This document shows positions 26,140 through 38,100 of a stretch of 64,000 bases of DNA, one piece after another; the first letter of the stretch is position 1, and each line of letters begins with the position of its first letter. The position numbers and the translations under genes are program-made. This stretch comes from Leptasterias polaris (lineage: Eukaryota > Echinodermata > Asteroidea > Forcipulatida > Asteriidae). Below the pieces are notes generated by a model. The model had not been told where the DNA came from and ran no database searches. It saw nothing but the letters and a program-made list of their open reading frames with translations. Where the stretch lies: NCBI GenBank assembly GCA_037783415.1, contig JAZGTN010000035.1:496001-560000 (forward strand), written 5' to 3'.

Positions 26140-29100
26140 GTAAGTTTTGCATTTTCATGAACGCAATATTAAAAACGAAATGGAGAAAAAAGATAAAATC
26201 CGTAAAGCAGACTAATTTCCTATGCGCACTATAGACTGACATTTATAAAGTTCCTAAATTTAGCCCGGGACCTAATGTAGCCCTAGCATTGCACCTAAAT
26301 GTGGTCCGAACTTCAATGTAGTCCGAACTTCAATGTAGTCCGAACTTCAATGTAGCCCCCAACCAGAAAAACGAGTGCAGGCTCCATTTTGGTTCAGGCA
26401 TCATTTCGGTACAAAGTTGAGGCTACAACAAGGGAATTGGGCCCAAATTTAGGTGTTGAGTTGGGGATACAATTAACAACAGGGACTAAATTTAGGTACA
26501 GAGTCGGGGCTACATTTAGGGTTGGGCTGAATTTGGGTCTCGGGCTCATTTTTTAAGAGCCACACAGACAATTTAATCGGAACAATTAATTTAAAGGTAA
26601 TGAAAGTGTTTGGTCTAATTGGCTCGGAATCTAACGAACTTTTAATTAAACACTTGCGTCTAACTCAAGGGCCTTGCAACGCAAGACAACTTCTACAGGC
26701 AGTTTCAAGGCATTCAACTGCATAGCATGCAAAAGGAGCACTTCAGTAACACAGGACACTTTTTTGACTCACACACAACTCTAAAAGACGGTTTTTAAAG
26801 CCTTCGGGCAACATTGGTAATTGTCAAAGACCAGTATCTGCACTTTGTGTGACCCAACATGTACGCGGAATAAACAAACCTGTGCAAGTTTAAGCTCAAT
26901 CAGTCGTCGGAGTCACTAGAAAAATTGTGGGGAAAAACGCCACTGTTTTCGGTTTTCGGACTCGCAAGATCAACACTAATTGTTCCACTCACTTCTCAAA
27001 AACCATTTGCCATTTCCAGCAAACAAAATTCAATAGTATTCCCCCCATAACCATCTGTTAACCTAAGTTGTGTATATTTTCACTCATTCGAATGTTAAGC
27101 ACATTTTACATTATTCGTTGCTTCTTCTTTTTTGGTTATTTTTAAAAAGTGAACTCATTTAATTCTTTAGTTTTCACCAGACACATCCCCAACCAATCTG
27201 TGAAAAGATGACCCCATTTTGGTGAAAACAGCTTTTCATCTGCCTGCGTTTTGAGATATGCAATTTAACACACTTGTTTTCGGTCTGAGATGAGCTGAGA
27301 ATTCCTGGAGCTCTACACAATTGGGTCCATTCAATGCGTGACTATGGAGCCCCACTCCTCGTTTTCAACGCAGCACTAAAACAGCATGATTTATGATTGA
27401 TTTGATGTGCTATTGATGGGAAAACGTCATCTCTTTTCTCATTGCATAGAACTACAGCGCCCGTAATCGGGGCTTTCGCATCGATAGTCGACGCGAATAG
27501 AAAATTAAGTGTATCACGGACAAAACAATAATAACGATGAAAGTGTGAATGACTGAAACACGTCAAGATGTTCAATTCCGAACGTTCAACCGGCTTCCTT
27601 TTCACTCTGTCATCAGCCTTAATACAAATACATTACTAGTAAACAGTGATATTTAAGCGATTTTAAATATTATGTTTGTTATATTTACATCATCAATAAA
27701 CGCAGCGGTTGGGCACTGCCCAGAAGAATGCGACTTCAGGGTTAAGTAAATTAATGAATGCATCTGTGCCAATGGACGTCCACTCAAGATAGGTTGCAGT
27801 ATGACGTAAGTCGGCCATCTTTACGGGCAATTTGGAACACACAGTCATGCGTTACGCATGAGAACGGCGTGAACCTGCGCACATTTCACAAAACTCATTG
27901 CATGATTGGTTAGTGAATGACGCGGCTGCGTTAATAATTTGAGCGCTTGATGCGCCTGCAAGCCAAAATGCGATTTGCCCGTAAAGATGGCGTCTACTGG
28001 GAACTATCTATACAAAGGAATTAGGCGACTGGCCAAGGTTCTTTTATTGTCGGTACATTTTCAGTAAAGCAGGTGTATGGACTATTTATTCTATAAGAGA
28101 TTGCCCATTCTTGTTAACATTGCATGACCATGGACGGAAGGGCTATGGTAGGTGTGAGACGCGCGATTGTGGGGGGGGGGGGGGGGGGGGGGTGGTAGGG
28201 CTCGACCAACCCGCCTGTAGGGGGCTGCCGGCCGTCAACATCCCACCAGCTTCAGGACACGACCCTGACAGGTTGAGAGATCACAACCAGCCTGTCAACA
28301 TTAATCATGGGGAGATCGTCTTCCATTGATTTAGTATTTTGGGCGATATAGCGATGGTATTTAAGCCTGGGGGTCTAACGGTTTAAAGGAGAAAAAAATA
28401 AGCTCATTGTGAAATTTTATGCCAAAATATTGGGAGGTTTTGGGGTGGGGTTTTTGTGTGTGTCAGCCTTCTTGCTGATAAGCTTAGTATGGTTGCCTAT
28501 GCTTAGCTAATTTAGTTGTTTCTTATAATCAGTCTCCTTTCATACATCAGGTTGATCATGTTTGATCTATACTCGATGCGTTTAAGCGTATAATGACTTA
28601 GCAGATTTATATTGATGAAAAGGTCAAAATATCATATTTTCACCACGTTCCAAATAATATAATGTCAGTTTTCTTCATGCACTCCTTTGCTGTAAATTGT
28701 TGCTGCACTTGCGTTTAATACGATATCATTTCTTTACAGACTATGTTTGTCTTATGATTTGACGGTCACCATTCGACCATGATTCGACTAGCCATAGTTT
28801 ATTGCATTGCAGCCCCGAGTTATTACACTTTCTTGCGTAAAAGTGAATGTGGTTAAAATCTCTATTGTTGAGGTTGTGTGACGTTTAGACTTCCGCCGTG
28901 TCGCAGCCTTCATTGTTTAAAGAGGGTCGCCAAGGTCAAATTAAGTTTTGTGATCCACTCATTTTCTAGACTTGACTCAAGTCCCAATCCCGTGCAAGGC
29001 CCTTCCTTGCCTCATCGTCAGAAAACTATTATTTTGCGCTCTGCATTCCCCAACCTGTTCCCCAAATGCGTGGAGTAGGAAACGACCCCGTCAAGTCCCT

Positions 29101-32100
29101 TGATCGCCACCGCATAAATAACTACATTTTGTCGGTGAGGGCGCGCACTGGTATTCTGTGGCTGCATGCTGGCGCGTTACGTTAGGAACCTCGCACGAGA
29201 AAGGGACTTGAATCAAGTCTACTCATTTTCAAATAGATGTACTTCTTTTAGAAAATTTTGGGAGAACTTAGAAGTGTCTAACCTCACGTTGAAACGGTGT
29301 GAAATGTCACTGTGTTTGAGAGTGCAATTTCAAGTGAAATCTTTGTCCAAAAAAACGAAAACGTTCGATGACGTCACATATCAAATATTGTCTAAACGTT
29401 TATGTACTGATAATTTTTTATCAAAACAGCATTGGATTTGACCTTTTGACCTACAACAAAAAATATCATCTTTGTGTTGAATAGACCCATTTGTTTTTGA
29501 TGATAGGCGTCACATTTCAAATTTCGCTATGAAAGTGTATCAGATTAAATGTCATTTTACAACGTTTTAACGTGAGGTTAGAGACTTGGCATTTTTTCTC
29601 GACTTGCAAAATGATTCTATCTTTTGAAAAATGAGTGCGTCGCAAAACTGAATTTGACATTGAAGCCTCTTTTTAAATTCACCCACTCTCAAAACTATTA
29701 ACATATGCTCTCAGGAGAAAAATGGTCTGGTTCCCCTGCCTCGTGTGATTAAATGGTTGCTTTTTAAACACGGGGAACGTGTCCAAGATTATGGAAGAAG
29801 TCTGCAGCGCGTAATTGACAATGCACACTAGAAATATTCCTGACAAACTGTTATGATTTTGTTCATTGAACGTGAATAATCTATGTGCAGCACGTCAACG
29901 GGCTGGCATACGAACGGAGGAATTCTCGCCTCCCAATGCTGGCATTTATACTATGCTGACGGGCGCTTAAAGGAGTACCGTGGCGTAAACAAGTGCAGTT
30001 CTCAACTGCATGGGATTATTACATCGCTGAGGGCGTTTGAACCTTTTGTTTTTACTACGCAAGTTTGCATTAACCATAAGAACATTTGTGACGACAGAAG
30101 CAAAGCAGCTGCAATGTTACGGACATATTTTTGACAATACGTTCAGTGATTAGATTTTCAACAGTTATCAGTATTTGGATGTTTTTACTCCCTCAAGAAT
30201 TCCAAGGTCATGTTTTGTTTTCTTTTTTAACGTGACTTTTGCATTGAATTTGTTGCCTTTTAACGATAAATCTGAGTCACAAAATGGCAAAATAGAGTAT
30301 TCGATTCCCTTAGATGCTTTGACCAAGGTTTGTAATTATGTTCCACATTTATTTCGACAGAGCATGCAGCGTTGTCCACTTTTCCTCAATCATAACTTTT
30401 TTAGAAAAATTCAAATGATATCAAATTTTTCTGAAATAATATTGTGACTGGGGAAATATCTTTTCAGTCTGTACACTAAAAATATTTATATAATGTCAGG
30501 TTTACAAGATTGAATATAATCACATTTGCCAAAAGAAACACGCGCATAATTATGCTTCATTATATAACATGACTTCTTATTGTGATGTAATAGAACAGCG
30601 CCCTCACTGTTTTTAGGTAAAAGCATTTAGATTGTTGACAAATAATTCAATCGTCCCTCTCAACCTCGACAAATTGCAAAGAGCAAAGTTTTGATTACTG
30701 CAACTATGGCCCTTTTCGAAATCACGGTTTCGATTCCGGCTGCAGCTATATAGGCTTAGGCTTCGTCAGTTATTTTATACGATGGTTTACGGTTCGGGGC
30801 TTTAAGCAGAAAAACGGAGCCTAAGCTGGAGCCAAAGCCCAAGCCATGGCTTCGAAAAGATCCCATCGTATCACAAAATATAAGAAATTTCAAGGGAATG
30901 TAGGTAGGCATACCCAGAGCTGTGGGGACTTTAATACAATGGAACGAAGGTCCCACAACGTTTTTCTTTGTTAAACTGGGCCCCGCAACAAGATTCTTTA
31001 GAAAAGGGAATAATAGAACAACAATAGGAAGTCCCCCACAACGGTGTGTGCACCGGGATGTGCAAACATGTATACCCAACCTGTTTTCACACGATGTTCT
31101 CTTCTTGATTGATTTCAGTACTTCTACTGGAGGCAGGAGAAAATGCTCTGGGACGAGAGCTGGATCGTCAACTATGATGACATTAAGCCAGGTCAGAGGT
31201 CAAATTATGCCTTGGGGGAAATGCCTAAAAAAAATCTGCCGAAGAATGAAGAAAAGAGAGGGGGAAGCATGCTCGACAGGGCTGTGTGTGATCAGTCAAT
31301 ACTTCATGACATGGATTAACATTTGTCACTTATGGTGTTGTTTTTACATTTTACATGTCTGTGAAGCGGGCAGAGAGTGCAACGAATGTTCATTACTTGA
31401 GACAAGCACAAAATTAAAGGGTTTGGACAAATTGATTGGACGAAAGGGAACTTAAAGATGGAAACTTATTATGGGCTGTGTGATGTAATTATTGCAATGG
31501 GAGAAAATGATTGAGTTTTAGGTGTTTAAACTTTGCATTAACACCATGTATGCATGAGTAGGGTTTGAAACTTTGCATGGTGAAGATACAATCTAGTATT
31601 AAGTTGTGCTGTAGCAACATGCACATGAGTAGGATTTGAAACTTTGCATGGTGGAGATACAATATGGTAAGGTTTGTTGTAGCACCATGTACATGAGTAG
31701 AATTTAAGCACTTTACATGGAAGAGGTACAATCTAGTAAGGTTTGTGGTAGTAACACTATGAGCATGAGTAGGATTTGAAACTGCATGGTGATGGAACAA
31801 CCCGACATTTCGATGAGTGTGCTCTAATCATCTTCAGGACAAAGTTGGATTCTGATGCTGCGGGAGGTTTCCCAGAGCCCCCCCCCCCCCCCCACCCCCA
31901 CCGTTTTCGACACTGATCATTTGGGTTTGAGGATTAGCTCAAGTATGTACAGATTTCAACTTTCTCTCTGATCAAAACGTCGGTTTGTTACACCAGCGGT
32001 TCTTTTCAGAACCACCAGAACTCACAAGAGAGATTTGTTATGTACTTAATGTTACCACAAAACTTACTATAATGAGTTACTTTGTGTGGAAACAATATGG

Positions 32101-35100
32101 GCTAGCAGCTTTGTTTGGAATCGAACCAACAACCTTCCCATTTTCCACAATGTTCTCATGTTGTGCTCCGCTCTGTATACAATTTCACGAGCTTGTGAGT
32201 ATTCATATGGGAGTATTTTTATTTATTTTTTATTTTGCTTAGAATCGAAGTCAAGTTTCAAAAACTAGCTGTGATTTGATATGAAAGAAGATCACTGAAC
32301 ATGCTGGTTTGTCTTGAGCTATGAGTATGTCTGTATAAGACGGCGTCGTGTTTTGATGAGAATATTGAACATTTGACGCTAATTGACGGTGCCTGCCACT
32401 CTCTGTTTCAGATACTGGATTACGCGGTTACACTGGGAGCGTCATTAGCGTCAGGACAGACAATGAAGCGTCAAGCATTGGTGGGTTGGCGTCGGTGGCC
32501 CACCAGAAGCAGCTATTCGCCCAGACTGGAATATTGTACGTCATAATATATTCTAGTAAATTAACATAAACGTTGACCTTCGACCCAGCATCCAATCACA
32601 GCCGTACAGAAAGATCGTCTCTCCGGAATGAATCACAATAATACCAAGACCCTTGTAATTTTGTAATTCAATCGAAGAACTTTTTCTCCTTGATGTAGTT
32701 GACTCAATAATGTGTTACCTGACCCTTCCATGACCTTAATCAATCCTACTGTAAACTTTGACACCCTTCACAATTCGGGTTTGACCCCATCAATTCGACC
32801 GGCACTATATTGTCGCTTTCTTCCGGATGGTCAGCCGGCACACATGGATCCCATTCGATGAAGCTTGCGAGGAGATGGAGATAAATCTGAACAGTTTAAC
32901 AATCAATCACATCAATCGGTGCCCACCCCCCCCCCCCCCACCTCCTCAAGGTTATCCAAATATTTCCTCTTGAATAATAATATACGAAACATCAAATTTC
33001 CATCTTTATACATGTGTTTTTTCTATTGATGCAATAATTGTTTTTGTTGTTTTCTTCTCCTTTTGTTTGTTTACAGAAACGGACAGACAATTGCTATCAA
33101 AATCATCAATAAAATATCTTTCGCTTTGGATAAAAGAATCCGCAAAGAAGTGAAGCAAGTCAGGTAGGACTGTTTACCCTGTGTTGATTTGCAATAATTT
33201 AAACCCAACCTGATTTAAATTATTCAGATCGTACTCTCTTTTGTCACCTCCGGGCGATTTCAATTAAGTTTTCACGTTTTATCGTCCACTTCGGTGCTTT
33301 TTAAATTTCCACTTTCAACCCAACCGATATTTGAGAGAACCACGCGCGCAATCAATTATTCAAAGGTACCATACGTCCGGACATGAAGAGGTCTACTCCC
33401 CGTCCGATACTCGTGTCGAGCTGTCTCAGTCCACGGGGGACATATTCAGCTTCGGGTGATTTACGAACAGATGTTCTCCCTTCGCACGAAATATCAAACA
33501 AAATTCTGACATTTTTCTTATTTTTTTTTATTTCAAGAAAGCAACAGTTCAGCTGCTATATTCCGCCTTGCTTGTCCGCTGTTTCGAATCAATACCTCGC
33601 TTCTTGTGCGTAGAAAGGAAAGTAATTCCCCCGTACGCGTTCAGTGCAACAAGGAGAGGTCAACGTCGACGTTTGCCGGTCGTTGACTTTTTGACAAGCA
33701 GCGATTTCTCGACGACTTCCACCGTGCGTTTGGCTCGTGATCATTCTTTACGCATGACTCATGTTACATTATTCGTCAGGAGAGATTTCTTGGTAAATAT
33801 ACAAAATGTGGGCAAAGTATTATAGTATACTAATATTGAAAAGCAAACGAGATCACGCCTGAAAGCGTCTGCAGATGTTCCTGAATGTAACTGTTTAAAG
33901 AACAACGTCATTACATAGATTTTCAACAATACGGGGCATTTACTTGAGCTTTATGGTCAGCCAAGGGTCCTGTTGTTATTTTGTCTTGGTAATAAAAAGG
34001 GGGTCTTTTCGCTTTATTTCACTGATTAAATATGACTCTACACCCACCAAATCGCAAATGTCACGAACACAAGTCAAAAATCAGCAAGATTACCAAAAGA
34101 GAGAAAACCCGCGGTCAGTGGCCGTAAGGCGAGTTTTTTTCTCTCTATTTTTTTTGTCTCTCTTATTTTTTTGTTGTTGCTAATCTAACCAAACAATCAG
34201 AATCGCTTCCCGCCAAAGTACCTCCGACAATCTCCCCCGGTATACAACGTATATGACGATTGAAATCACGGTGCGCTTGTGAAATTAATTCCGATTCGCA
34301 ACACGTGGCTGCATCAATGAAGACACCATGAAGATCCTGACTGTTAGATTTTCTTCCCCGCGTTTTATTTCTCCCCCCTCTCGTTTTATTATTCCTCCCG
34401 CTGAGCGAGCGATCGTCTGCTTAAATCCGCCCGTGCACTCAACGCTGGTGAAAATTATATTACCGCCTGATCCATATCGCTACACGCTGTACGGGCTATC
34501 GCAAACAAGTGGGGTCTTGCATGAATTTACTCGAAAGTCCACCCTGGATTACTCCAATCCTAGGGCAATTATTCCAAATTTAACTGATCAAGAAATCTAG
34601 ATTCGTAGTTTACATCCAGAGAGAAAGGAGCTTGAAGCGTATCAGCAGTCATCCGGGGGCCGTATACCTTTAGCTCTTAGGAGTGACAAATTCGCGCCCT
34701 TTCGCGTAAAAGGTGCCTTCAGGATACCATGTCCAAAATAAGATCCCATGTTCATGGTTTGTTTTCGGAACTCGTATCAGATGTTCTAAGGGGATTCACG
34801 TCTTACCTCTGAACAGGTCAAGGTATTGGGAAAAACACAGTTGGTACAAGAGTGTCGCACAACTTTGGGGGAATGAAAATAGGTCAACTTGAAAATGTTG
34901 CAGTCCGTAAAATAAAAATCGAGTTTGTTTTTTGTGTGCCTAATAAACAGTGGTGCCACGCTTTGAAAACTGTCAAAAATCAAACTCGAAATTTAAGAGA
35001 GAGATATCATGCACGATACAATCTTTTAACTTCGTAAGTGTCTCTAAAAATGTGCAAATTTTTTTATATTTTTTTTATTGGGCGATGTGTAGGGAACGAA

Positions 35101-38100
35101 TTCGCGGAAATGAAAATTGTTTCATTCGAATCTCTAGACCCCTCCAATGACGTCACATACTGCTACTGTTTTGGTCATGGTCTACCATAAAATACACTCG
35201 GCACGGGGAATGTAACTCGCCCGAAACATCATTCAAAACAACACAGTGGATGATATTGAATGGTCAGAAAGTAGGAGGGTTGACTGTGTACTGTGTAGAA
35301 TGCGTTCACCACAAGATATCATATTACTGTTTTGACATCGTTTATATATCATTCAAAACCACAGTGGATAATATTGAGTAGTCAGGCAGTAGGAGGGTTG
35401 ACTGTTAAATGTGTAGAATGCATTCACTACATGATATTATATTGCAGGGTGACATAGTTTATTTATCATATAACCACAGTGGATGGTGTTGCGTATTCAT
35501 ACAGTAGGAGGTTTAACTATGTTCTGTGTGCACTGCATTGACAACATTATATCATATTGCAGGATGGCACATTGCGTCCGTCATTCAAATCCACAGCGGT
35601 TGCTATGAAATGGTCTTACAGTAGGAGGGTAGACCGTGTACTGTGTAGAATTCATTTATATCATATTGCAGTCTGACATGATATGTCTATCATTCAAAAC
35701 CACAGTGGGTGATATTGAGTGGTCAGACAGTAGGCGGGTTGACTGTGTACTTTGTAGAATGCATTCACCACATCATGATATCAAATTGCGGGCTGGTACA
35801 GTGCGTCTGTCATTCAAAATCATGTGCACAATATTGAATTTCAGACAATTTATCAAATAAGTAACTTCGTGATTCGCTCTTCTGATTGTAAATTTACAAT
35901 TTCCTTAACTTTGGCTCCATGGTTTCCTAAATTCTTTTCACACCAAAATTAAACGAAGGTTTATTCGATTTCAGTTCAACAAATGATATTATTTCAAACT
36001 ACGTGATGAAACATTGCCGCGTTCTAAAAACTAATTACACACAACATGACGCAAGTGAATGGATACTAACAAGGTATGCCTAAAAATACACACGCACTGT
36101 GTACAGGTATTATGAGTTCACAAAAGAATATTGAAACGAAGTAATTCACAAAAGAGACCCGTACTTTCCGAGGGTTTTTTTATTTTCTTTTTTCAAATTT
36201 TTAATAAATATTTTATGTCATTATATTCATAGATGATGTAGCAATTTTGTCCCGTGGGTCGGCCTTGTTCAGAAGTGCAATATTAATGTTCCCTATACCG
36301 GTGCAGTTGCAAGTTGTACGTTGTACACAAAAAACCGATTCAATTACGTTTCGAGTGTTGTTTCAGCCGCCCCCTGAACGCTGCAAAGTGCCCGTGCCAC
36401 TTCGGTTTTTCCGGCGAGGCTGAAGTCCGTGGCAATCTTCATAGCATTTGTTTCATGGCTTTAAAACAGATTCGGGGTAGAACCTCGGTTAGACCCGTGT
36501 CGGGGTAGAACCTCGGTTAGACCCGTGTCGGGGTAGAACCTCGGTTAGACCCGTGTCGGGGTAGAACCTCGGTTAGACCCGTGTCGGGGTAGAACCTCGG
36601 TTAGACCCGTGTCGGGGTAGAACCTCGGTTAGACCCGTGTTGACAAAACTGCTCCCCGGTAGGCTTGTTTAATGTCTTTGAATCAAGATACGGTACAACA
36701 AGCCTGACGTTGCCAAGCAACCACTTTTATTAAACGTATAGCATTCTCAAGTCAATTGAACAGTTACATCATTGTTTATAAATGTATTAAGAGCCGATAC
36801 TGGTAATCTTTGAGTCAAGAAAAGGCACAGCAAAGTTTTAGGAAACGTTTGCCAATAATGCTGCTAATTTGTTCACTCCTTTAAGATGAAGAGAAGGTGT
36901 ACAACATAAGTATTTACCTTAGAAAAACCTAATGCGTGCTTAATCTCATTGAATCGAGATAAGGTGCAGTTTTGAAAGTAAAGGTAAACTACGCTGCTAT
37001 ATTTGCTCACTTGTTTAGAAACAAAAGAAGGTATATTACTTTTGATTAAAGATAAGGAACACTATTTTAAATGTTAGCCAAACTACTGCAGCTATAGTTT
37101 GCTCTGAGCTTGGATTGAGACAGAGTACATCATTATGTGGACCAAATCTCTTTAAATCAAGATGTTTGATCAAATCATTGCAGGACTGCATCTGTTGCCT
37201 AAATTATTATTTATAATTAAATGTGAGATTAAAAATAACTGCTGTGAGAGTATTTACTTCATTGAACTGATATTTATGGTTTTAAATTTCCTGCTTTTTC
37301 GTATAGAGTAAATAAAACTTTTTTATTATTTTACATTTCCTCTATAAATCGAAATTTCTTTTGGATCAAATCTATTTGATTAGTGAAGTTTAACATCAAC
37401 ATTCCCAGGTATATTATTTCATACATGTGGTTGATTACACAAAATATGAACACTGTCTGCGACTATTTTGTCTAATCCTGTCCACTATACCTTCATGCTG
37501 TAGTTACATTTAATATTTTAATTTTTTTAATCTTCAGGGATATACATCACGCAAATCTCTGCAAGTTCATGGGCGGATGTGTAGATGTTCCAAACGTTGC
37601 CATAGCAACGGAATATTGCCCAAAGGGTAGCCTCACTGACGTGCTTCTAAACGATGATGTCCCTCTAAATTGGAGTTTCAGGTAAGGCGCCCTCATTTCT
37701 TATTTTCCACAGTTTATTGCTTCTCTGTTTCTGGATTTAACTTAAAGGTACCCTCTCGTCGTTGTTTCGGAAAGTTGGTTACCTTTGATGTGGTCCTAAT
37801 TCGATATAAATGTACTTCTTTTCACTAGGTTTGTGTTGGGTTGTTTGTTTGTTTGTTTGTTTGTTTGTTGGGTTGTTGCTGTTGTTTTGTTTTGTTTTTG
37901 TTTTTTGGGGGGTTTGGGGTATTTGTTTTGTTTTGTTTTATTCGTCACTCATCTTGACTCAATTTCGTTGAGCTGCTAAGCGCACACAATTGCTTAGCAC
38001 AGACAATCTTGCTTAGCAGAAACGGGTTACCAGCCAAAGGATTATTTGATACAAAATACTTGTGACTGGTGTCCCGTTTTGTTTTGGTTTTTTGTGGGGT

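Larger units (their letters stand above)
26140..31118 (+). other. Receptor GC intron between exons 1 and 2
   Basis: The intron of 4979 nt has gtaagt and ttcag ends. It holds a 17-bp tandem at 26303-26356, a TTAA-type element from 26795, family D MITE at 27787-28012, poly-G at 28171-28192, family B with a nested element at 28915-29682 and a small MITE at 30706-30866. Confidence 0.8.
33164..37537 (+). other. Receptor GC intron between exons 4 and 5
   Basis: The intron of 4374 nt holds the 115-bp satellite (35229-35830), the candidate cassette exon (35975-36073) and the 28-bp perfect array (36473-36640). A fragment of the TTAA-type element lies around 37420-37505. Positions 33360-34600 show short frames but no conserved peptide. 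Confidence 0.8.

Noticed and set aside
30922..31455. 177-codon plus-strand frame overlapping receptor exon 2
   Set aside because: It runs through exon 2 in the wrong frame. The conserved frame there is YFYWRQEK...SWIVNYDD.
33383..34600. Three overlapping plus-strand frames of 76-90 codons
   Set aside because: No shared phase with the receptor exons, no motif and composition like the surrounding intron.
36473..36640. 28-bp direct repeats as a CRISPR array
   Set aside because: The units are head to tail with no spacers, in an animal intron.
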